Shown here in pieces: positions 1-8,305 of a stretch of 64,000 nt of DNA. A program made the position numbers and the translations under genes. Each line of letters begins with the position of its first letter. The stretch's first letter is position 1. The stretch covers positions 372,001 to 436,000 of the forward strand of contig OY970227.1 of assembly GCA_963714055.1 (NCBI GenBank), given 5' to 3'. Below the pieces are notes generated by a model. It saw nothing but the letters and a program-made list of their open reading frames with translations, ran no database searches and was not told the DNA's origin. The DNA is from JACDBE01 sp963714055 (GTDB taxonomy: Bacteria > Actinomycetota > Acidimicrobiia > Spongiisociales > UBA5794).

Positions 1-2
1 CT

Positions 3-368
3 CGGTCGATGCGGCGCTTCCTGGCCGACCCGAGACGCACCGGGCTGGTGCTGGTCACCGTCCCCGAGGAGCTACCCATCGTCGAGACGGTCGAGTCCCT
101 CGACGAGCTGGCCTCCGAGCCTCTCGTCGACCTGGCCGCCGTCGCCGCCAACCGTGTTCTCCCCGAGCTGCCGGTGCCCGCCAAGGTGATCGCCCGGCTC
201 CCCGACGGCCCGATGCGGGACAGCGCCACGCTGCATCGCACCCTGCAGCGCCACCAACGCCACTGGCTCGACGCCCTCGGCGACGCCACCCCGCTCCCCT
301 ACCTGTTCGGGCTGGTGACACCGGCGGAGATCGCCGCCCAGCTCAGCGGCCGCTGGGGTGTGGCGTGA
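3..368 (+). CDS. ArsA/GET3-like ATPase, C-terminal part (5' cut by window)
   Basis: Only the last ~121 codons are in the window and the gene enters from the left edge. The visible part (phrases such as TGLVLVTVPEELPIVET, then a C-terminus rich in Leu and Pro) resembles the C-terminal half of the anion-transporting ATPase (ArsA/GET3) family, in which a post-Walker strand is followed by a helical region. No Walker A motif is visible because the N-terminus is missing. The stop overlaps the start of the next gene (GTGA, 365-368), and that gene is a second ArsA-like ATPase, so the two were probably translated together and may form a heterodimer; that is inference from the pairing. Function of such actinobacterial pairs is not established. 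Confidence 0.7.
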   Translation, partial: RSMRRFLADPRRTGLVLVTVPEELPIVETVESLDELASEPLVDLAAVAANRVLPELPVPAKVIARLPDGPMRDSATLHRTLQRHQRHWLDALGDATPLPYLFGLVTPAEIAAQLSGRWGVA

Positions 369-1411
369 CCGAGATCCTCGTGGTGGCCGGTGCCGGTGGC
401 GTGGGCAAGACGACGGTTTCGGCCGCCGGAGCCGTGATGTCGGCGGCATCTGGGGTCGACACCCTGGTGGTGACCGTCGACCCTGCCCGGCGTCTCGGCG
501 ACGCCCTGGGCGTCGGCGGGCTGGGCAACCACCCGTCGCCCGTCCCCGGGCGCCCGCACCTCTGGGCGGCGATGCTCGACGTCGCCGCCTCGTGGGAGGG
601 GATCGTCACCCGCCATGCCGACCCCGAGGTGGCGGAGCGCCTGGTCGCCAACCCGTACTTCCGGGCCATCGCCGACCGGTTCCCCGCCGCCCAGGCCTAC
701 GCGGCAGGCGAGCAGATGGCCGAGTTCGCCGACAACGGCGACTGGGAGCGGGTGGTCGTCGACACCCCGCCCGCCGCCGGCGGCATCGATTTCATGCAGG
801 CACCACACGCCATGCAGGACCTGCTGGGGAGCCGGCTGCTGAGCTGGTTCACCGGAGCGGGCATCCCGGGACGCCGCGCCCTGTACCGGGTCACCGCCCG
901 CCCGATGCTGCGGATCGCCGACACGGTTCTCGGCGGCCCGCTGCTCGAGGACATCGCCGAGTTCCTCCTCGACCTCCGCACCGTTTACGACGGGCTGTCG
1001 GCGCGAGCGGTGCAGGTCGAGCGGCACCTGCGCACTGCCCGTACCGTCCTGGTCACCAACGCCTCCCCGACCCCGCTGCGCGAGGTGCGCCGGTTCCTCG
1101 AGGAGCTCCCCGCCTCGCTGGAGCCGGCGGCGGTCATCTTCAACCGGATGCTGCCGGTGGAGTGGGCCTCCGCCATGGAGCCCGAGGAGCCCGATGGGGT
1201 CGGCCAGCCGCACTGGGTCGCCCTCCACGACAACTTGGCGAGATGGGGCGCCGAGGCCCGTCGCGAGGCCGACACCCGGCGCCAGTTCGCCGCCACCTAC
1301 ACGGTCCCGGTCGCCACGGTGCCGCTACTCACCTCGCCCCCGACCGATCTCGACGGCCTGGCGGCGCTCACCGACGCCTCCCCCGACCTGGTCAAGGCCC
1401 TGTTCGGCTGA
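365..1411 (+). CDS. ArsA/GET3-like P-loop ATPase
   Basis: The 348-residue protein begins with a deviant Walker A loop (GAGGVGKTT, about residues 9-17) followed by the DPA strand (TVDPARRLGD) and a later VVVDTPPA segment, the order expected in ArsA/GET3 ATPases. These dimeric ATPases couple nucleotide hydrolysis to client delivery or metalloid export. No arsenite-binding cysteine cluster and no ArsB transporter is nearby, so an arsenic role is not supported. It starts at GTG overlapping the previous ArsA-like gene by 4 bases. The two genes look like one paralogous unit. A third family member lies at 52771-53937. Confidence 0.8.
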   Translation: MTEILVVAGAGGVGKTTVSAAGAVMSAASGVDTLVVTVDPARRLGDALGVGGLGNHPSPVPGRPHLWAAMLDVAASWEGIVTRHADPEVAERLVANPYFRAIADRFPAAQAYAAGEQMAEFADNGDWERVVVDTPPAAGGIDFMQAPHAMQDLLGSRLLSWFTGAGIPGRRALYRVTARPMLRIADTVLGGPLLEDIAEFLLDLRTVYDGLSARAVQVERHLRTARTVLVTNASPTPLREVRRFLEELPASLEPAAVIFNRMLPVEWASAMEPEEPDGVGQPHWVALHDNLARWGAEARREADTRRQFAATYTVPVATVPLLTSPPTDLDGLAALTDASPDLVKALFG

Positions 1412-1423
1412 TCGGCTCGTTGG

Positions 1424-2362
1424 TCAACTCGATTCGCCGGAGCCGTCGGAGCCCTGGTGCGGGAACGCAGCGACCACCCGATCGGCCAGGGAGTGCGCCA
1501 GGACACGCTCCGCCATGATGGCGTGGTCGGCGCCACGTTCGATGAGGTGGGCTACCTCGGCGTCGCTGTGGGCCCGGGCGAGCAGTATCAGATCGGGGTT
1601 GGCGGCTCGCAGCTTGACGAGCACCTCGCCCGCTTCAAGCGCCACCGGGATGGCGACGGCAGCGATCCTCGCCGATTCCGGGCTCGCCTCGGCCAGTACC
1701 CGGCTGGAGAGGGCATTGCCGCGGATCCCCGGGATCCCGTCGCGGTGGGCGCGGTCGATGAGGTCGTCGTCCTCGTCGATTACCACGAACGGGATCCCCT
1801 GCTTGCCGAGGTCCTGCGCCACCACACTGCCAACGCGACCGTAACCGATGACGATGGCGTGGTCCCCGGGCACCAGGACGGGGCCGGCTTCCCGCTCGAC
1901 GGCCTCGCCGTCGCCACGCGACCGGCGACGGTCGAGGGTGGTGAAGAGGAACGGGTTCAGCATGATCGAGATGAGGGCGCCGGCGACGATCAGGTCTCGG
2001 CCGTCCGCCGGCATCAGCTCGAGCGAGACGCAGTCGAGACCCTATGCCATCGCCGCGCCGAGCAGCGTGGCCACTGCGATCTGGGACACGGCGCCGGGAA
2101 CCGCGATGGCCCTCACCTCGAAGAGGTCCTCGAACGAGAAGTGGAGGCCGACTCCGAACATCAGCAGCACCACGCCGATCTCGGAGAGCTGCAGCGCCAG
2201 GTCCTGGTCGCCGACGAACCCGGGGGTGAAAGGCCCGACGAGGACCCCGGCGAGCAGGTAACCGACCAGCGGTGACAGGCGGAGCCGGTTGGCGGCCGCT
2301 CCGAGGATGAAGGCCAGGCCGAGCCCGACGGCGATGATTTCGATCAGGTCGTTGTCATGCAT
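1424..2362 (-). pseudogene. KefB/YbaL-type cation:proton antiporter, internally deleted
   Basis: The N-terminal ~107 codons (2042-2362) encode the first transmembrane helices of a monovalent cation:proton antiporter-2 (RLSPLVGYLLAGVLVGPFTPG, then LSEIGVVLLMFGVGLHFS). They end at an in-frame TAG (2042-2044). The same frame then resumes at the last transmembrane helix (GRDLIVAGALISIMLNPFLF) and a complete TrkA-N/RCK domain (HAIVIGYGRVGSVVA, with a Rossmann GYGRVG and an acidic VIDEDDD strand end). Family members carry roughly twelve helices between these points, so about 200 or more residues are missing. Both ends share one reading frame. As written it cannot form a transport pore. It could be a real decayed gene or an assembly deletion. 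Confidence 0.75.
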
Positions 2363-2458
2363 CGGGGCGTAGCGAGGTGCGTCCCATGGGCCAGTGTCGC
2401 CCACGAAGCTGGGCGGGTCCAAATGGCGGAACGGTCCAACTGGCGGAAGAGGCGCGGC

Positions 2459-5400
2459 TCAGACCACGGCGCCGCCGCCGAGCAGGCCGCGCAGGTCGGC
2501 GAAGAGCGAGGATCGCGGATCGACCCTGTGGTCGTCGCCGAGTCGCATGACCTTCTCCCCTGCGTCAGAGACCATGTGGAGGTAGACGGTCGCCGATCCC
2601 GGGTGGTTGGCCAGGACCTGCTTGAGCTGGTCGACAACGGATCGGCTGAGCTCCACGGCCGCCACCCGGAGCCGGACCGTCTCCTCGGCTTCGAGCCGGG
2701 GCTCCCGGATGTCGCCGGCGATGAACTTGACCTCGTCACCGCGATGGTCGACCCGCCCGGAAACCACGACGACGGCGTCCTCGCGCACCAGCGGCCCCGC
2801 CTTCTCGACGGTGCGGGGGAAGGCGATCACCTCCGTCGATCCCTCGAGGTCCTCGAGGGCGAAGAACAGGATCGGCTCCCCCTTCTTGGTGTAGCGGCGG
2901 GTGACCGGCCCCACGATCCCACCCACCGTGGCCTCCGCCTTGTCTTCGAGGTCCCACAGCCCGGGGATGGTCGAGGTGCACAGCGCCTTGAGGGCCCGCT
3001 CGACGCCGAACAGCGGGTGGTCGGACACGTAGAGCCCGAGCATCTCCTTCTCGAACCCCAGCCTGACCCTCTTGTCCCAGCGGAGGTCGGGCACCGCCAC
3101 CGGCTCCTGCGGCACCGCCGACTGGCTGCCGCCGAACAACGAGAACTGGCCCATGTCCTCGGCCCGTCGTCGCTCGACGGTGTGCTCGACGACCTCCATC
3201 GAGTGCTCGAGCAGGCCGCGCCGCGGGTACCCGAGACTGTCGAACGCCCCCGCCTTCACCAGCGCGTCGATGACCCGCCGGTTGAGCACGCTGACGTCGA
3301 CCCGGTCGATGAAGTCCTGGAACGACCGGTACGACCCGTTCTTCTCGCGCTCGTCCAGGATGTGCTCCACCACCGTCTCGCCGACGTTGCGGATGGCCGA
3401 GAGCCCGAAGGTGATCTCGCCGTCGGCGGTGGCGAAGTCGGATTCGGACCGGTTGACGTCGGGCACAAGCACCCGCAACCCCATGGTCCGGCACTCGTTG
3501 AGGTACAGGGCGGTGCGGTCCTTGTCCCGCTTGCTGGCGGTGAGCAACGCCGCCATGTACTCCGCCGGGTGGTGCGCCTTCAACCAGGCGGTCTGGTAGG
3601 CGACGTAGGCGTACGCCGCCGAGTGGGAACGGTTGAAGCCGTACCCGGCGAAGTGCTCGATGAACCCGAAGAGGTCGCGGGCCAGCTTCTCCTCGTAGCC
3701 GTTGGCGACGCAGCCGTCGATGAACCTGTCGAGCTGGCGCCGCATCACCGCGGGGATCTTCTTGCCCATCGCCTTGCGCAGGTCGTCGGCGTCGGCCATG
3801 GAGAACCCGGCCATGCGCTGGGCCACCTGCAGGACCTGCTCCTGGTAGACGATGATCCCGTACGTGTCGCCGAGGACACCGGCCAGGTCGGGGTGGACGT
3901 ACTCGATCGGCCTGCGCCCGTTCTTGCGATCGGCGTACTCGTTGTGCATCCCGGCGCCCAGCGGGCCCGGCCGGTAGAGGGCGTTGAGGGCAACGAGGTG
4001 CTCGAACCGCTCCGGGCGGAGGTTCCGCATCAACGCCCGCATCGGACCGCCCTCGAACTGGAACACCCCCATCGAGTCGCCGGCCTGGAGCATGGTGTAC
4101 ACGGCAGCGTCGTCGAGAGGTAGGGCGTCGACGTCCACCCGGGACCCGGTGCTGCGCTCGATGAGCTCGAGCGCCCGCTCGATGGTGGCGAGGTTGCGCA
4201 ACCCGAGGAAGTCCATCTTGAGCAGGCCGAGCTCCTCCACCGACCCGAACTCGTACTGGGTGACGGTCTCGGCGTCCTCACCCTTTCGCTGGATGGGGAC
4301 GATCTCGGTGAGCGGGATCGGGGAGATGACCACCGCGGCGGCGTGGATCGAGTCCTGACGGCGCAGCCCCTCGAGCCCGCGGGCGGTGTCGATCACCTGG
4401 CGGGCCTCGGGATCGGTGTCGTACGCCTGGCGGAGCCCGGCGCCGTCGCGGTAGCGGTCACCCGCCTCGCTCCCGGCGGCCGGCGACGGCTCGTCGAGGC
4501 AGGCCCGGAGCGTCGCCTCCACGCCGAGGATGGGCGGCGGCATCAGCTTGGCCACCCGGTCGCCGAGACCGTACGGGTACCCGAGGACGCGGGCGGCGTC
4601 GCGCAGCGCCTGGCGGCCCTTGATGGTGGAGAACGTGACGATCTGGGCGACGTGGTCCGACCCGTACCGCTCGGCGCAGTAGCGGATCATCTCGCCCCGG
4701 TGACGCTCGTCGAAGTCCATGTCGATGTCGGGCATCTGGCGGCGACCGGGGTTGAGGAATCGCTCGAAGATGAGGCCGAACTCGAGCGGGTCGAGCTTGG
4801 TGATCCCCAGGCAGTACGCCACGATCGAGCCGGCGGCGCTCCCCCGGCCGGGGCCGGTGCGGATGTCCCGTTCCCTGGCATATCTGATGAGGTCCCAGAC
4901 GATGAGGAAGTAGGCGGAGAACCCCATGTCGCCGATGACCCGCAACTCGTAGTCGATCCGCTCCACCACGGTCTCGGGCAAGGGGTCCCCGTACCGGTGC
5001 CGGGCGCCGTCGAGGACCAGGTCGCGCAGGAACGACGCCTCGGTGGCCCCGGCCGGCACCGGGAACTGCGGCAGCAGGATGCGGCCGAACTCCAGTTGCA
5101 GGTCGCAGCGCTCGGCCACCTCGAGGGTGTTGTCGCAGGCACCGGGGAACTCGTCGGCCGGGAACAAGGAACGCATCTCGGCCGAGGTCTTCAGGTAGTT
5201 CTCCTCGGACTCGAAGCGGAACCGCCCCGGGTCGTCGCGGTTGGCCCCGGTCTGGATGCAGAGCAGCACGTCGTGGGTCTCGGCCTCGGTGGCGAAGGTG
5301 TAGTGGCTGTCGTTGGTGGCCAGCAGCGGGGCACCCACCTCGCGGGCGACTTCGAGGAGATCGGGCATCACCTTGCGCTGCGCCGGGATCCCGTGGTCCT

Positions 5401-5968
5401 GCAGCTCGATGAAGAAGTTGTCCCGGCCGAAGATGTCCTGGTACATCGCCGCCGCCTCGACGGCGGCGCGGTAGTCGCGCACCTGCTGGCGGTTGCCCTC
5501 CTCCGAAGCGGCGTCGGGGGCGAGCAGCTGGGCGACGTGTCCGCCCAGGCAGCCGGACGTGGCGATGATCCCCTCGCTGTGGGCGGCGAGGAGCTCGCGG
5601 TCCATGCGTGGCTTGTAGTAGAAGCCCTCGAGGAACGCCTTCGACGACATGGCGATCAGGTTGCGGTAGCCGACCTCGGACGTCGCCAGCAGCGTCATGT
5701 GGTAGCGGACGTCGTCACGACGGGGAGGCCGGTCGAAGCGGGACCCGGGGGTGACGTAGGCCTCGATGCCGATGATCGGCTTCACCCCCGCCGCGGTGGC
5801 CGCCTTGTAGAAGTCGACCACCCCGTACAGCACCCCGTGGTCGGTGATCGCCACCGCCGGCTGGTCGTCTCCTCGCACCGCCTTCACCAGGTCGTCCACC
5901 CGCGCGGCACCGTCGAGCATCGAGAACTCGGTGTGCACGTGCAGGTGTACGAATCGGTCGCTGTTCAA
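2459..5968 (-). CDS. dnaE: DNA polymerase III subunit alpha
   Basis: This is the replicative polymerase catalytic subunit, 1,169 residues. The N-terminal PHP domain is recognised by HLHVHTEFSMLDG near residue 7 and ITDHGVLYG. The polymerase active site is seen in GPGRGSAAGS and in the paired aspartates of MPDIDMDFDERH. The finger region has the KKIPAVM and YGFNRSHSAAYA segments, and a C-terminal OB fold follows (GGIVGPVTRRYTKKGEPI). I place the start at TTG 5968 because the PHP domain begins immediately after it and GGAG lies five bases upstream. The open frame extends further but is low-complexity there. It is divergent from the phosphofructokinase pair. It corresponds to the DnaE1 class, not the shorter DnaE2. 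Confidence 0.96.
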   Translation of the reverse strand: MNSDRFVHLHVHTEFSMLDGAARVDDLVKAVRGDDQPAVAITDHGVLYGVVDFYKAATAAGVKPIIGIEAYVTPGSRFDRPPRRDDVRYHMTLLATSEVGYRNLIAMSSKAFLEGFYYKPRMDRELLAAHSEGIIATSGCLGGHVAQLLAPDAASEEGNRQQVRDYRAAVEAAAMYQDIFGRDNFFIELQDHGIPAQRKVMPDLLEVAREVGAPLLATNDSHYTFATEAETHDVLLCIQTGANRDDPGRFRFESEENYLKTSAEMRSLFPADEFPGACDNTLEVAERCDLQLEFGRILLPQFPVPAGATEASFLRDLVLDGARHRYGDPLPETVVERIDYELRVIGDMGFSAYFLIVWDLIRYARERDIRTGPGRGSAAGSIVAYCLGITKLDPLEFGLIFERFLNPGRRQMPDIDMDFDERHRGEMIRYCAERYGSDHVAQIVTFSTIKGRQALRDAARVLGYPYGLGDRVAKLMPPPILGVEATLRACLDEPSPAAGSEAGDRYRDGAGLRQAYDTDPEARQVIDTARGLEGLRRQDSIHAAAVVISPIPLTEIVPIQRKGEDAETVTQYEFGSVEELGLLKMDFLGLRNLATIERALELIERSTGSRVDVDALPLDDAAVYTMLQAGDSMGVFQFEGGPMRALMRNLRPERFEHLVALNALYRPGPLGAGMHNEYADRKNGRRPIEYVHPDLAGVLGDTYGIIVYQEQVLQVAQRMAGFSMADADDLRKAMGKKIPAVMRRQLDRFIDGCVANGYEEKLARDLFGFIEHFAGYGFNRSHSAAYAYVAYQTAWLKAHHPAEYMAALLTASKRDKDRTALYLNECRTMGLRVLVPDVNRSESDFATADGEITFGLSAIRNVGETVVEHILDEREKNGSYRSFQDFIDRVDVSVLNRRVIDALVKAGAFDSLGYPRRGLLEHSMEVVEHTVERRRAEDMGQFSLFGGSQSAVPQEPVAVPDLRWDKRVRLGFEKEMLGLYVSDHPLFGVERALKALCTSTIPGLWDLEDKAEATVGGIVGPVTRRYTKKGEPILFFALEDLEGSTEVIAFPRTVEKAGPLVREDAVVVVSGRVDHRGDEVKFIAGDIREPRLEAEETVRLRVAAVELSRSVVDQLKQVLANHPGSATVYLHMVSDAGEKVMRLGDDHRVDPRSSLFADLRGLLGGGAVV

Positions 5969-6075
5969 CCAGGCTCCGCGAGAACTACAGCCATGTAAGC
6001 ACGACGGCCGAGGAGGCGGCAACGTCCTCGGGAGCCTCGCGAAAGATCGCGGCGTCGGAGGGCGGATGTGCCCGG

Positions 6076-6104
6076 GTCGACCGGCCGACCCCGGCTTGTA
6101 GGAT
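6076..6104 (+). promoter_or_regulatory. putative promoter of the phosphofructokinase pair
   Basis: In the divergent spacer between dnaE and the first phosphofructokinase there is GTCGAC (6076-6081), a 17-base gap and TAGGAT (6099-6104). The -10 is good and the -35 weak. A strong ribosome site (GGGAGGGACGAG) directly precedes the ATG at 6153. The rest of 5969-6075 shows nothing I can name. Confidence 0.4.
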
Positions 6105-6152
6105 CGCCGCACCGCCGGCGCCGAAGGGCTCGGCCCCCGCGGGAGGGACGAG

Positions 6153-7124
6153 ATGCGGGTGCGGAGGATCGGGCTACTCACCTCCGGAGGCGATGCCCCG
6201 GGGATGAACCCGGCGGTGCGCGCCGTGGTCCGGGCCGCCGACGCCGCCGGGATCGAGACCTACGGCATCACCTCGGGCTACGCCGGCCTCATCGACGGGA
6301 ATCTGCGCCCGCTCGGCCCTCGGGACGTCGGCGACATCGGCCACCGCGGGGGCACCATCCTGCACACCGCCCGCTGCCCGGAGATGCACGAGGCGGAGGG
6401 ACGGGCCAAGGCCCGGCACAACCTGGCAGCCGAGGGCATCGACGCTCTGGTGGTCATCGGCGGCGACGGGTCGCTGCGCGGCGCCCACCTCCTCGACAGC
6501 GAAGGGATGCCCACGGTGGGGATACCGGCTTCGATCGACAACGACCTGTGGGGCACCACCATGGCCATCGGGGTCGACACCGCCCTGAACACCATCGTCG
6601 ACGCGGTGGACCGGCTGCGGGACACCGCGCAGTCTCACCAGCGGATGTTCCTGGTGGAGACGATGGGGCGCAACAGCGGCTATCTGGCGCTCCTCAGCGG
6701 CATCGCCTGCGGTGCCGAGCTCGCCATCATCCCCGAGCGGGAGACCCGGCTCGAGGACGTGGCGGAGGCGGTGAACCTGGCCTACGCCCGGGGCAAGAAC
6801 CACGCCTTCATCATGGTGGCCGAGGGCGCCGGGTTGGGCATCCGCGAGGTCGCCGACTACTGCGCCACCAGCACGATGGGGCTCGAGCCCCGGGTCACCC
6901 TGCTCGGCCACGTGCAACGGGGGGGCAACCCCTCCTCGTTCGACCGCATCCTGGCCAGCCGGCTCGGGGCGGCGGCAATTGATGCCCTGCTCGACGGTGA
7001 TCACGACGTGATGACGGCGCTGACCGGCACCCACATCGAGCGCCTCCCCCTGGTCGACGTCACCGGGCGCAGCCGGGACACCGACCTGTCGTACGCCGAC
7101 CTCATCGCCATCCTGGCCCGCTGA
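6153..7124 (+). CDS. pfkA: 6-phosphofructokinase, ATP-type residues
   Basis: This 323-residue PfkA family enzyme phosphorylates fructose-6-phosphate to the 1,6-bisphosphate in glycolysis. The nucleotide-binding opening LLTSGGDAPGMNPAVRA, the GGDGS loop (about residue 104), the catalytic PASIDND segment and the MGRNSGYLAL region are all present. In this family Gly at the position after GGD, together with a small residue before the SIDND/TIDND motif, marks ATP as donor, and this protein has GGDGS and PAS. Length matches the short bacterial ATP enzymes. The second phosphofructokinase follows after 32 bases in the same direction and has the opposite donor signature. Confidence 0.92.
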   Translation: MRVRRIGLLTSGGDAPGMNPAVRAVVRAADAAGIETYGITSGYAGLIDGNLRPLGPRDVGDIGHRGGTILHTARCPEMHEAEGRAKARHNLAAEGIDALVVIGGDGSLRGAHLLDSEGMPTVGIPASIDNDLWGTTMAIGVDTALNTIVDAVDRLRDTAQSHQRMFLVETMGRNSGYLALLSGIACGAELAIIPERETRLEDVAEAVNLAYARGKNHAFIMVAEGAGLGIREVADYCATSTMGLEPRVTLLGHVQRGGNPSSFDRILASRLGAAAIDALLDGDHDVMTALTGTHIERLPLVDVTGRSRDTDLSYADLIAILAR

Positions 7125-7156
7125 CCCGCACCAGGCCCGTCGACCGAAGGAGACCC

Positions 7157-8305
7157 ATGCGCATCGGAGTGCTCACCGGAGGGGGCGACGTCCCCGGGCT
7201 CAACCCCTGCATCAAGGCGGTGGTGAACCGAGCCGTCGCCGCCGGCCACGAGGTGGTAGGCCTCCGCCGCGGATGGGCGGCCCTGGTCGACACCGACCCC
7301 GACGACCCCGACTCGGCCGCCCATCACTTCGTCCCTCTCGACCCGGGCGCGGTGCGCACCATCGACCGCAGCGGAGGCACCATCCTCCACACCTCGCGGA
7401 CCAACCCGGGCAAGGTCCCCGACGGCGAGGTGCCCGCCTTCCTCGCCGACACCGTCGCCGGCGAAGGACCGCACGACCTCACGCCGCACGCCCTCAGGGT
7501 CCTCACCGCGCAGGGCATCGACGTGCTGATCCCCATCGGCGGCGACGACACCCTGTCGTACGGCCTCCGGCTCCACGACGAGGGCGTGCCCGTCGTCGCC
7601 ATCCCCAAGACGATGGACAACGACGTCCATGGCACCGACTACTGCATCGGCTTCTCCACCGCGGTGACCCGGGGCGTGCAGTTCATCCACGACCTGCGCA
7701 CCTCCACCGGGTCGCACGAGCGGCTGGCGGTGGTGGAGCTGTTCGGCCGCTACTCCGGAGAGACCTCTCTGATCACCGCTTACCTGGCCGGTGTCGACCG
7801 GGCGGTGATCTCCGAGGTCCCCTTCGACATCGACCGGCTGGGGGCGATGCTGCTCGCCGACCGGGCGGCCAACGCTTCGGGCTACGCCATGGTCACCATC
7901 TCAGAGGGAGCCACCCTCGCCGGGGGTGAGATGGTGCTGTCCGGTAATGCCGATGCCTACGGTCACCGCAAGCTCGGTGGCATCGGCCAGCTCACCAGCG
8001 AGCTGCTCAAGGAGCGCACCGGGATCGACATCGTCTACCAGCAGGTCGCCTACCTGATGCGGTCGGGCCGCCCCGACTCGCTCGACCTGATGGTGGCGAC
8101 CAACTACGCGGTGATGGCGGTCGACCTGGCGATCGAGGGCGCCTCCGGGCGCATGGTGGCGCTCCGCGGCGGCACCTACACCGCCGTCCCCATCTCGGTG
8201 ACCAGGGAAGGCGTGAAGCGGGTCGACGTCGGCGAGCTCTACGACGCCGAGAACTACGTGCCCAAGGTCCGCCACGTCACCGGCAAGCCGATGTTCCTGT
8301 ACTAA
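7157..8305 (+). CDS. pfp: 6-phosphofructokinase, PPi-type residues
   Basis: This 382-residue member of the same family begins VLTGGGDVPGLNPCIKA. Its donor loop reads GGDDT (about residue 129) and its catalytic segment PKTMDND. Asp after GGD and Lys before the T-x-DND motif are the hallmark of pyrophosphate-dependent enzymes, which work reversibly and can serve gluconeogenesis, although some actinobacterial proteins with related motifs use ATP, so biochemistry is needed to be certain. AAGGAG stands six bases before the ATG. Its stop overlaps the stop of the convergent acyltransferase gene by four bases. Confidence 0.9.
   Translation: MRIGVLTGGGDVPGLNPCIKAVVNRAVAAGHEVVGLRRGWAALVDTDPDDPDSAAHHFVPLDPGAVRTIDRSGGTILHTSRTNPGKVPDGEVPAFLADTVAGEGPHDLTPHALRVLTAQGIDVLIPIGGDDTLSYGLRLHDEGVPVVAIPKTMDNDVHGTDYCIGFSTAVTRGVQFIHDLRTSTGSHERLAVVELFGRYSGETSLITAYLAGVDRAVISEVPFDIDRLGAMLLADRAANASGYAMVTISEGATLAGGEMVLSGNADAYGHRKLGGIGQLTSELLKERTGIDIVYQQVAYLMRSGRPDSLDLMVATNYAVMAVDLAIEGASGRMVALRGGTYTAVPISVTREGVKRVDVGELYDAENYVPKVRHVTGKPMFLY

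Noticed and set aside
2357..5998. Long plus-strand open frames of several hundred codons opposite dnaE
   Set aside because: They are antisense shadows typical of very G+C-rich codon usage, with His/Arg/Val-rich translations and no family resemblance. dnaE on the other strand is certain.
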